Source: Lachnospiraceae bacterium
Lineage (GTDB): Bacteria; Bacillota; Clostridia; Lachnospirales; Lachnospiraceae
Direction: 5' to 3'
Length of the DNA: 6,118 nucleotides
NCBI GenBank assembly: GCA_017964055.1
Contig: JAGCSS010000193.1
Span: forward strand, 1 to 6,118
In this document: positions 1 through 4,632 of the stretch, one piece after another
How the letters are laid out: every line of letters starts with the position of its first letter
How positions within the stretch are numbered: position 1 is the stretch's first letter
Made by a program: the position numbers and the translations under genes
Notes under the pieces: generated by a model
What the model saw: the letters and a program-made list of their open reading frames with translations, nothing else
Databases searched by the model: none
Told to the model about the DNA's origin: nothing

Positions 1-263
1 GCTGACAGATAATTGATGCTTACCTGCGAAGCTACCGCGGGTTTGTGGATATTGTTCGCGATCGCGGCCAGCGCCAGATCGGCCAGTGTGAAAATCGCGC
101 CGCCCATGACTCCGCCGTTCGCGTTCTGCAGCGCTTCCGTGATCTCGACACTGCAGACTGCGCTGTCTTCTGTCAGCTCATCGAGCCGCATCCCCGCTCT
201 CGACGCGAACAGATCGTTAATAAAATATTCTCTTGCTTCTTCGGTTGTGGCAAATGTACTCAT
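1..263 (-). CDS. PaaI-family hotdog-fold thioesterase, 3' end cut by the window edge
   Basis: The first 87 residues are visible; the gene continues beyond position 1. Members of the PaaI/YdiI-like hotdog family hydrolyse acyl-CoA or aryl-CoA thioesters in the cytoplasm. The diagnostic stretch is NANGGVMGGAIFTLAD (residues 47-62), which matches the family pattern of Asn, then a Gly-Gly turn, then the long hotdog helix with the catalytic Asp, here D62. The usual His of the HGG turn is Met (VMGG), a variant I recall as common in clostridial members. The start is the ATG at 263-261, with GGAGGA at 270-275 six bases upstream. It follows the DUF4250 gene by 68 bases on the same strand and is probably cotranscribed with it. 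The substrate cannot be read from the sequence. Family call is firm; specificity unknown. Confidence 0.88.
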   Translation of the reverse strand, partial: MSTFATTEEAREYFINDLFASRAGMRLDELTEDSAVCSVEITEALQNANGGVMGGAIFTLADLALAAIANNIHKPAVASQVSINYLS

Positions 264-282
264 TTTCTCTCCTCCGGGAAAA

Positions 283-305
283 CCGCTGCATAGGCCGGGC
301 AGCGG
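283..305 (-). terminator. Intercistronic hairpin, weak terminator or attenuator candidate
   Basis: CCGCTGC (283-289) pairs perfectly with GCAGCGG (299-305) around a 9-base loop. Read on the minus strand, the stem is followed by only four U residues and then CCC, so it would be a weak terminator at best. It lies between the DUF4250 stop and the thioesterase ribosome binding site. It may reduce read-through or stabilise a processed RNA end. Confidence 0.4.
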
Positions 306-331
306 ACAACTGTTATTTTTCTGGCAGGGAA

Positions 332-514
332 TCATCCCCTGTATTTAAACTGATTGTCTTCCTCATCGTAATAATAGCCTGCTGCCTCGAGGCGGCCGAA
401 CAGTTCCTCTTTATCGATGTCCATATCTGCGCACAGATCATCAACATCCGAATAAAAATCTCTCAGCTTCAAGTTGATAAAACTCAGTAAAATAGCGGGT
501 TCCTCAGGTATCAT
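332..514 (-). CDS. DUF4250 domain protein, 60 aa
   Basis: This small acidic protein matches the DUF4250 family over its whole length. It begins MIPEEPAILLSFINLKLRDF, and the central part, LCADMDIDKEELFGRLEAAGYYYDEEDNQF (given here as LCADMDID, then EELFGRLEAAGY, then YDEEDNQF), carries the family's conserved leucine, aspartate and tyrosine positions. Family members are about this size and have no known biochemical role. The C-terminal half reads like a small helical, possibly winged-helix-like fold, but that is a guess. There is no signal peptide or membrane segment, so it is probably cytosolic. The ATG at 514-512 has GGAGG at 522-526 with 7-base spacing. A good promoter lies about 80 bases upstream. 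It is the first gene of a probable operon with the thioesterase. Confidence 0.9.
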   Translation of the reverse strand: MIPEEPAILLSFINLKLRDFYSDVDDLCADMDIDKEELFGRLEAAGYYYDEEDNQFKYRG

Positions 515-600
515 GCAAACCCCTCCGTTTTTTATTTTGCACCTTGGTGCGAATTAAGACCCCTTATTCTGCCGTCGGTGCTCTTGCTCATTTACGGAAT

Positions 601-629
601 ATGATATAGCCTTTTTTATGTCGTTTCAA
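601..629 (-). promoter_or_regulatory. Sigma-A-type promoter for the DUF4250-thioesterase operon
   Basis: On the minus strand, TTGAAA (629-624) and TATCAT (606-601) are separated by exactly 17 bases; each box matches consensus at five of six positions. Transcription would start near 594, giving an 80-base leader. A small inverted repeat, GCACC-TT-GGTGC (539-550), lies in that leader. Confidence 0.72.
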
Positions 630-635
630 GCGTTT
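623..635 (+). repeat. Direct repeat copy 1 in divergent promoter region
   Basis: GTTTCAAGCGTTT here and GTTTCGAGCGTTT at 720-732 agree at 12 of 13 positions in the same orientation. This copy overlaps the -35 box of the minus-strand promoter (624-629), so a bound protein would be placed to block it. Operator function is inference. Confidence 0.45.
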
Positions 636-675
636 TTTTAGGAAAAGTGCCGCGCTGCGCGCACATTTTGCGCAC

Positions 676-704
676 TTGCGATTCTCCCGCATTTACGTTA
701 TATT
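676..704 (+). promoter_or_regulatory. Sigma-A-type promoter for the antiporter gene
   Basis: TTGCGA (676-681) and TATATT (699-704) are separated by 17 bases. The expected start is near 711, giving a leader of about 52 bases. A perfect TATAAT also occurs at 740-745, but it has no recognisable -35 box at usual spacing and would start transcripts inside the ribosome binding site, so I prefer the upstream pair. A GC-rich hairpin (GTGC/GCAC arms, 647-664) lies just upstream of the -35. Confidence 0.6.
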
Positions 705-719
705 GTAAGAAAACGCCGC

Positions 720-732
720 GTTTCGAGCGTTT
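720..732 (+). repeat. Direct repeat copy 2 in antiporter leader
   Basis: GTTTCGAGCGTTT, the second copy of the 13-base motif at 623-635, placed 97 bases away. It lies just downstream of the predicted antiporter transcription start, a position suited to repression. It overlaps the end of a palindrome, AAACGC-c-GCGTTT, at 711-723. Confidence 0.45.
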
Positions 733-762
733 CACGATGTATAATAGAATAAGGAGCTTAAA

Positions 763-1827
763 ATGAATACCGAATTATTGATCGAAATACTGTTGTTTGC
801 GGTCGGCTTTGTATGCCTGGTAAAGGGCGGCGACTGGTTCGTTGACGGTTCGACCGGCATCGCGCACCGTTTTCACATGCCTGAGATCCTGATCGGCGCG
901 ACCGTCGTATCGATCGGCACCACGATCCCCGAGGTCATGGTTTCCGCCACAGGCGCCATCACGGGCGGCGACGGCGGATCGGCCATCGCTTACGGCAACG
1001 CGATCGGTTCGATCATCTGCAACACCTCGCTGATCGCGGCCATCACGATGACCTTCAGGCCCGCTCCCGTTGAGAAAAAAAGCCTTCGCACGCCGATAAT
1101 CTTTTTCTTCCTCGCAGCGGCATTCTACTGCACCGTAGCTTACGTTTTCGGATATTTCAGCAGACTGACCGGCGCGATCCTGCTGGCAGTATTTATTGCT
1201 TACATCATTCTTTCGGTTAAACAGGCGAAGGAAGCTTCCTCTAAGAGCACAGCCGCCGGAAACTTCGAAAATCCCGCAAAAACCGCGGAGGAGGCCGCCG
1301 GCGATACCGTGATCAAAGCCGATCCTTCGGGCACGGCAGTTGCCGAAGCGGCAGGCACTCCCGTAAAGGATATCCTGCTGATCGTGCTTGGCGCCGCAGT
1401 CATCGCGGTAGGCGCAAAGCTCCTCGTTGACAACGGAACCAAGATCGCCGAAGCCGTCGGCGTTCCCCACACAGTTATCGCTCTGACATTCGTAGCCCTC
1501 GGCACCTCGCTTCCCGAGCTCGTAACCGCAGTCACCGCACTGCTCAAGGGCCACAGCGATCTGTCCCTCGGCAATGTCATCGGCGCGAACCTCTTCAACC
1601 TGGTCCTCGTATCCGGCGTAGCCACCACGATATCACCCTTCGCGGTACCCGCCGAGAAGCTCTTCATGGGCTATAACTCCTCGCTCATCATCGAGATCCC
1701 GCTCATGCTCATCGTCATGCTCCTCATGTGCCTCCCCGCACTGATCAAGGGCAAGATCTACAGATGGCAGGGCATACTGCTGCTGTGCATTTATGCAGGA
1801 TTCTGCGTTTTTCAGTTTGCGACTTAA
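763..1827 (+). CDS. Sodium/calcium-exchanger-family (CaCA) antiporter, 354 aa
   Basis: This polytopic inner-membrane protein has the duplicated architecture of the CaCA superfamily, which exchanges Ca2+ (or another cation) for Na+ or H+. The first alpha repeat has GTTIPE (52-57) and GNAIGSIICN (78-87). The second has GTSLPE (247-252) and GNVIGANLFN (270-279). The two conserved acidic ligands, E57 and E252, are present. In the second repeat the usual Ser of the GSN motif is Ala (A275), and T54 replaces Ser in the first, so the ion site differs from the canonical one. The halves are joined by an unusually long hydrophilic Ala/Glu-rich linker at about 153-202. The start is ATG 763 with AAGGAG at 751-756, six bases away. 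It is probably monocistronic, with its own promoter and a terminator at 1875. The transported ion cannot be assigned from this sequence. Confidence 0.9.
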   Translation: MNTELLIEILLFAVGFVCLVKGGDWFVDGSTGIAHRFHMPEILIGATVVSIGTTIPEVMVSATGAITGGDGGSAIAYGNAIGSIICNTSLIAAITMTFRPAPVEKKSLRTPIIFFFLAAAFYCTVAYVFGYFSRLTGAILLAVFIAYIILSVKQAKEASSKSTAAGNFENPAKTAEEAAGDTVIKADPSGTAVAEAAGTPVKDILLIVLGAAVIAVGAKLLVDNGTKIAEAVGVPHTVIALTFVALGTSLPELVTAVTALLKGHSDLSLGNVIGANLFNLVLVSGVATTISPFAVPAEKLFMGYNSSLIIEIPLMLIVMLLMCLPALIKGKIYRWQGILLLCIYAGFCVFQFAT

Positions 1828-1844
1828 AGCGAGATGACCCAATA

Positions 1845-1859
1845 GCACGCGAAGCGTGC
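1845..1859 (+). other. Short hairpin after the antiporter gene
   Basis: GCACGC and GCGTGC form a perfect 6-bp stem around a GAA triloop, 17 bases after the antiporter stop. There is no U tract, so it is not itself a terminator. It could protect the mRNA 3' end or be the left part of the hairpin-rich element that follows. Confidence 0.5.
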
Positions 1860-1874
1860 GTATAGACGAATAAC

Positions 1875-1915
1875 ATAAGCGTCACGAATGTTTACATTCA
1901 GTGGCGCTTATTTTT
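1875..1915 (+). terminator. Intrinsic terminator of the antiporter gene
   Basis: ATAAGCGTCAC (1875-1885) pairs with GTGGCGCTTAT (1901-1911) with one G-U pair. The stem continues inward as GAATG/CATTC around a TTTA loop, with a single A bulge at 1900. It runs straight into T1911-T1915. The complement has no matching U run, so it acts on the plus strand. Confidence 0.85.
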
Positions 1916-2062
1916 CGGCTAAGCAACCGTCAGGTTGCTATCGGGTTATGAGCCTAGCGACATCGAGTGAGCTCTGCTCACGAGATGCAGCCGTCAGGAT
2001 TGCAGCAAGTCCTTTTGTTATGGGGCAGGAGCGTGAAACGCGGGCTGAGAGCCTCGCGGACT
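1916..2062. other. Gene-free region densely packed with hairpins (possible structured RNA or repeat element)
   Basis: No credible gene lies between 1828 and 2190. From 1922 to 2062 nearly every base can be placed in consecutive hairpins: AGCAACC/GGTTGCT (1922-1939, loop GTCA); TCG-GGTT/AGCC-CGA (1941-1960); CATC-GTGAGC/GCTCAC-GATG (1961-1987) with a symmetric GA/GA internal loop suited to sheared G-A pairs; GCAGCC/GG-TTGC (1987-2003, again loop GTCA); and AGTCC/GGACT (2008-2062) enclosing CGCG-GGCT/AGCC-CGCG (2039-2058). Because hairpins read on either strand, the strand is not fixed. It could be a non-coding RNA, an untranslated regulatory leader or a dispersed palindromic repeat. I do not recognise it as a named RNA family. 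Confidence 0.5.
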
Positions 2063-2090
2063 ACATATTTTCTTTTTCCACCAACTGTAG

Positions 2091-2096
2091 TATAAT
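2091..2096 (+). promoter_or_regulatory. -10 box for the RelA/SpoT-like gene or its leader
   Basis: A perfect TATAAT in an AT-rich stretch. The -35 at 17-base spacing (2068-2073, TTTTCT) is poor, so an activator or other upstream contacts may be needed. Transcription would begin near 2103, the first base of the terminator hairpin that follows. Confidence 0.5.
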
Positions 2097-2102
2097 CAAT
2101 TC

Positions 2103-2140
2103 AGGCAAAGACGCCGCTTCAGGTGTCTTTGCCTTTTTTT
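2103..2140 (+). terminator. Strong intrinsic terminator in the leader of the RelA/SpoT-like gene
   Basis: AGGCAAAGACGCC (2103-2115) and GGTGTCTTTGCCT (2122-2134) make a 13-bp stem with one G-U pair and a 6-base loop, followed by T2134-T2140. It ends 50 bases before the next start codon. Either it ends transcripts arriving from the hairpin-rich region, or it attenuates transcripts starting at the TATAAT just upstream. Confidence 0.85.
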
Positions 2141-2158
2141 CCGGATTTTCTGTAAATG

Positions 2159-2168
2159 CATGATCATG
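2159..2168. repeat. 10-bp perfect palindrome before the RelA/SpoT-like gene
   Basis: CATGATCATG is its own reverse complement and lies 22 bases before the start codon, between the terminator and the ribosome binding site. It may be a small operator or chance. Confidence 0.3.
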
Positions 2169-2190
2169 AAAGATAGAAACGGGGCAGCAA

Positions 2191-3180
2191 ATGGTTACAT
2201 TAAACGATTATCTCTACAACGGCGATACAGTGCTTAAAATCATCCAGAATTATTCCCATGACTTAAAAGAAGAGTCTGTGAAGACAGGAAGCACTATGGA
2301 CATGATCCACAGCAACTTCCTTTTGCGGCTCGAGGAACTGCTGGTCCATAATGACTTCTTAACGTCTCAGTCCCAAAGAATCCGTGAGCTGTACAAATAC
2401 ATGACAAAGGAATATCCGTATCTTGCGTTTACCTTCAAGGGCCGGATCAAGTCGCTCATCAGGGCTGAGGGGAAGTTTAACGCCTACATTGTTGAGACGG
2501 TTTATGACTACTACAAAAAGAACGGAACGTTTCCCAGTCCTGCGGAGATAAGGAGCAAGATAGAACACTTCAGGGATCTTATTGCTTACAGGATCGTTAT
2601 TTCCATGCCGAGGTGCCACGTTAAAGATTCGGAAGAGCAAAAACAAAGGGAACTTGAATGCCTTTACGAGATCGCCAACATGCTGCCAAACTTCCTGGAG
2701 TTACGGGGCTTCAGTGCCGAAGTGTCTTTTTTTGATAACGGAGCATATTCGGAATTGCTCCACGAAGCAGTAAGGCCGTATTTCCGGGACTATATTTTAA
2801 ACCCCGGCGCAAACGGCTATAAGTCGCTTCATATAACGCTCTATGATAACGAGTCGAGAAGCTACGTTGAGGTACAGCTTCGCACAAAAGAAATGGACGA
2901 TTACGCCGAGATAGGACCCTCAAACCATCTCGGATACGAAAAACATCAGCAGGAGGAACGGGCGCGCAGAGACAACATTCCCGTGGGTGAATGCCTTTAT
3001 TTTGATGAAGCGTTTGAGCGGGGAATGCTTCTGCAGCAGCTTGAACTGTCAAAGGTCGACGTGAACATGTTCGGAGCAATAAATAACAGCCTGATGAATG
3101 ACGGCTGCGGCCTGTACAGGGGAAGATTGATCCTGCCTTTTGAGCATTTATCCCGGTTCCAGAACGATGTAATTGATTAA
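2191..3180 (+). CDS. Stand-alone RelA/SpoT-domain nucleotide pyrophosphokinase, 329 aa
   Basis: The middle of this protein is a RelA/SpoT synthetase fold, which transfers pyrophosphate from ATP to GTP, GDP or, in toxic relatives, to other acceptors such as tRNA. The motifs appear in order: KGRIKS (83-88), FRDLIAYRI (127-135) with the metal-binding Asp D129, NPGANGYKSLH (204-214), and VEVQLRT (226-232) with E227, followed by a DDYAE/H segment (236-246). These catalytic positions are intact. There is no HD hydrolase, TGS or ACT domain, so it is a synthetase-only type. It is longer than typical small alarmone synthetases (about 200-250 aa), with about 80 extra residues at each end that I do not recognise. 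No membrane segments are evident. The ATG at 2191 has only a GGGG-type ribosome binding site (2181-2184). It uses TTA leucine codons at least six times, unlike its neighbours, suggesting acquisition. Whether it makes (p)ppGpp or acts as a toxin is not determined. Confidence 0.85.
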   Translation: MVTLNDYLYNGDTVLKIIQNYSHDLKEESVKTGSTMDMIHSNFLLRLEELLVHNDFLTSQSQRIRELYKYMTKEYPYLAFTFKGRIKSLIRAEGKFNAYIVETVYDYYKKNGTFPSPAEIRSKIEHFRDLIAYRIVISMPRCHVKDSEEQKQRELECLYEIANMLPNFLELRGFSAEVSFFDNGAYSELLHEAVRPYFRDYILNPGANGYKSLHITLYDNESRSYVEVQLRTKEMDDYAEIGPSNHLGYEKHQQEERARRDNIPVGECLYFDEAFERGMLLQQLELSKVDVNMFGAINNSLMNDGCGLYRGRLILPFEHLSRFQNDVID

Positions 3181-3187
3181 GAAGGTT

Positions 3188-3237
3188 AAAAAGGCGCCTG
3201 TCACCATGAGTTTCTTCATTGTGACAGGCACCTTTTT
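3188..3237. terminator. Bidirectional intrinsic terminator between convergent genes
   Basis: AAAAAGG (3188-3194) through CAC (3204) pairs with GTG (3221) through CCTTTTT (3237), with one C/A mismatch (3195/3230). The A run before and the T run after the stem allow termination on both strands. It serves the RelA/SpoT-like gene ending at 3180 and the FRG gene ending at 3248. Confidence 0.88.
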
Positions 3238-3247
3238 GCTTTTCCTT

Positions 3248-4048
3248 TTATTTCACAAAATAATGTCTCGCGATCCACTTTGACAGTCCTCCCAGTCCGG
3301 GATAAACTATCCTCTCGCTGATATTCAGCTGGTCGAGCATGTCGCGGACACGCCAGCGCAGATCTTTGTCGATCACGTATTTGACCGTGTTCTGCGTTTT
3401 CTCGTCGAGGAAGCCCTCGATATCCGTCATCTCCATCGGAACGAGAGAGAAGAACGAATACTGGTTGACTATCCTCGTGTTCATGGACGGCGGCTCGATG
3501 ATGATCATCGACTCCCTGCCCATGTCGCGGTCATACTGCTCCAGGCTTCCCGCAGCCTCATCCAGCATATCCACGGAAAAAATCGTGGTCTGTTTGCGGC
3601 TTACTATGTCGCGGTAGCTCTCGGGCAGCAGCGAATACATCTCGTTGATATCGATGCGCCATACGGCGCAGTCATGCTTGTCCATCTCACCGAGATTCTC
3701 TTCCGTCGTGGCAAAATGCAGTCCGATCAGCACCGAATGTGACCAGTCCAGCAGACGCGTCGGCAGACCGTAGTGCTGTCCGAGGATCATCTGCCTCCAG
3801 ACCGAGCCTGTGATCCCGGGCTCGTCATTGACCGCGTATTTCGCGAAATTCGCGAGGATCGCGGGCTCCAGCTCTTTCTGCAGCTCCTTGCAGTTGCGGC
3901 TCAGGCTCGTGAACATCTTATAGCTCACATCCGGAAGCCCGCGATACAGATAGGGACTGCGATTCCTGTGCAGATCCTCTCTGTACTCCTGCTCGGAAAG
4001 CATCGGCATCAGCTGGTCGACCGTTTTTATAAGAACTTCTTTAATCAT
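3248..4048 (-). CDS. FRG domain-containing protein, 266 aa
   Basis: The FRG domain is named after its F/Y-R-G motif, seen here as YLYRGLPD (33-40). The other landmarks follow in order: SLSR (48-51), a Glu and Phe in the next helix (E61, F68), the strongly conserved QHYGLPTRLLDWS (91-103), HFATTEE (111-117), RIVNQYSFFSL (192-202), and a C-terminal ERIVYPGLGGLSKWI (245-259). Length and end-to-end motifs indicate an intact protein made of little besides the FRG domain. It appears soluble. The biochemical activity of FRG proteins is not well settled; the conserved Arg, His and Asp residues look like an active or ligand site. Its ATG overlaps the stop of the membrane-protein gene upstream (ATGA, 4045-4048), and no well-spaced ribosome binding site precedes it, so translation is probably coupled. 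FRG genes occur in mobile and defence contexts, but a defence role here is inference. Confidence 0.88.
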   Translation of the reverse strand: MIKEVLIKTVDQLMPMLSEQEYREDLHRNRSPYLYRGLPDVSYKMFTSLSRNCKELQKELEPAILANFAKYAVNDEPGITGSVWRQMILGQHYGLPTRLLDWSHSVLIGLHFATTEENLGEMDKHDCAVWRIDINEMYSLLPESYRDIVSRKQTTIFSVDMLDEAAGSLEQYDRDMGRESMIIIEPPSMNTRIVNQYSFFSLVPMEMTDIEGFLDEKTQNTVKYVIDKDLRWRVRDMLDQLNISERIVYPGLGGLSKWIARHYFVK

Positions 4049-4482
4049 CCCTTAATGATGGCCTTCTCAATGATGCTGTCGATAAAACCGATCTTGATGG
4101 TCTTAAGCTTGGTGGCAAACAGAGCCAGAAGCAGCATAAGGATCTTCTCGCAGATGTTAAGTACTGTCTGGATGAACGAAACCGCAGCGTTGATTCCGAC
4201 AACAGCTTCCGCACCGGAGATCGTGGTTCCCTTGCCCCAGATCCTGAACAGTGATGCGATCAGGTCGAAAATGTTGGGGATGAAGCCGATCAGCGCGCTC
4301 AGAACGCTGAAGCACAGAGTAATGACGAGGGCCTTAAGAACGTTGATCTTGAGCCAGTCATTATCCTCAACGATAAATACATAACCTACGATCAGGGCCA
4401 GTACAAGATAGCCGCTGAAGAATCCGCAGAGATAAGCGATTGCTGCAAAAGCTCCTGCGGCGATACCGAATTTTGTTTTCAT
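4045..4482 (-). CDS. Small integral membrane protein, 145 aa, unknown function
   Basis: I do not recognise a named family with confidence. The sequence starts with a basic MKTKF and is largely hydrophobic. Probable membrane segments lie at about 6-38 (one long or two short helices with a GFFSGY turn), 47-68 and 95-125 (one or two). A short polar loop, VEDNDWLKINVLKAL (38-52), lies between the first segments and recalls DUF4870-like proteins, but only weakly. The C-terminal tail is Lys/Ile-rich and amphipathic. The ATG at 4482 has AAGGAG at 4491-4496 with 8-base spacing. It is the first gene of a two-gene operon; its TGA overlaps the FRG start by four bases. Tight coupling suggests that the two products are needed in a fixed ratio or form a complex, for instance with the membrane protein as anchor, sensor or effector. 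That partnership is inferred. Confidence 0.75.
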   Translation of the reverse strand: MKTKFGIAAGAFAAIAYLCGFFSGYLVLALIVGYVFIVEDNDWLKINVLKALVITLCFSVLSALIGFIPNIFDLIASLFRIWGKGTTISGAEAVVGINAAVSFIQTVLNICEKILMLLLALFATKLKTIKIGFIDSIIEKAIIKG

Positions 4483-4528
4483 ATCTTTTTCTCCTTTTGT
4501 TGTTTTTTATGGGATACTCCCTATATTC

Positions 4529-4557
4529 ATGGTGTCATAATCGGGCTTTGTTGTCAA
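4529..4557 (-). promoter_or_regulatory. Promoter candidate for the membrane protein-FRG operon
   Basis: On the minus strand a perfect TTGACA (4557-4552) is followed after 17 bases by CACCAT (4534-4529), a weak -10 matching three of six positions. The -35 overlaps that of the divergent transporter promoter. A hairpin GGGA-TAC-TCCC (4511-4521) would fall in the leader. Confidence 0.42.
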
Positions 4558-4579
4558 GCGGTTCCCACTGATGTATAAT
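4551..4579 (+). promoter_or_regulatory. Strong sigma-A-type promoter for the MFS transporter gene
   Basis: TTGTCA (4551-4556) and a perfect TATAAT (4574-4579) are separated by 17 bases, giving a start near 4586 and a leader of about 47 bases. The predicted start excludes the in-frame GTG at 4582 as the translation start. Confidence 0.8.
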
Positions 4580-4632
4580 CGGTGTATGGGGTGCAAAAGC
4601 ACCGGTATGACTATATGAGAGGGGTATGTAAA

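Noticed and set aside
740..745. TATAAT as the main antiporter promoter
   Set aside because: No -35 box at a normal distance, and the start would fall in the ribosome binding site; the 676-704 pair is better.
775..1554. A 259-codon open frame antisense to the antiporter
   Set aside because: Its composition is that of a shadow of a GC-rich gene; it shows no domain and conflicts with a clear antiporter gene.
2031..2055. Hammerhead ribozyme, from GAAAC and CTGAGAG near each other
   Set aside because: The core requires CTGANGA; here the sixth base is A, and the three-helix arrangement does not form.
2039..2058. TPP riboswitch, because of GGCTGAGAG
   Set aside because: The other conserved TPP blocks (ACCCT and the CCTGAT-like segment) are missing; the match is a chance part of a hairpin.
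1888..2163. A 91-codon open frame on the plus strand in the intergenic region
   Set aside because: It starts inside the antiporter terminator, runs through a second terminator, has no ribosome binding site and resembles no protein family I know.
4582..4632. GTG at 4582 as the transporter start
   Set aside because: It lies upstream of the predicted transcription start and lacks a ribosome binding site; ATG 4633 has one.
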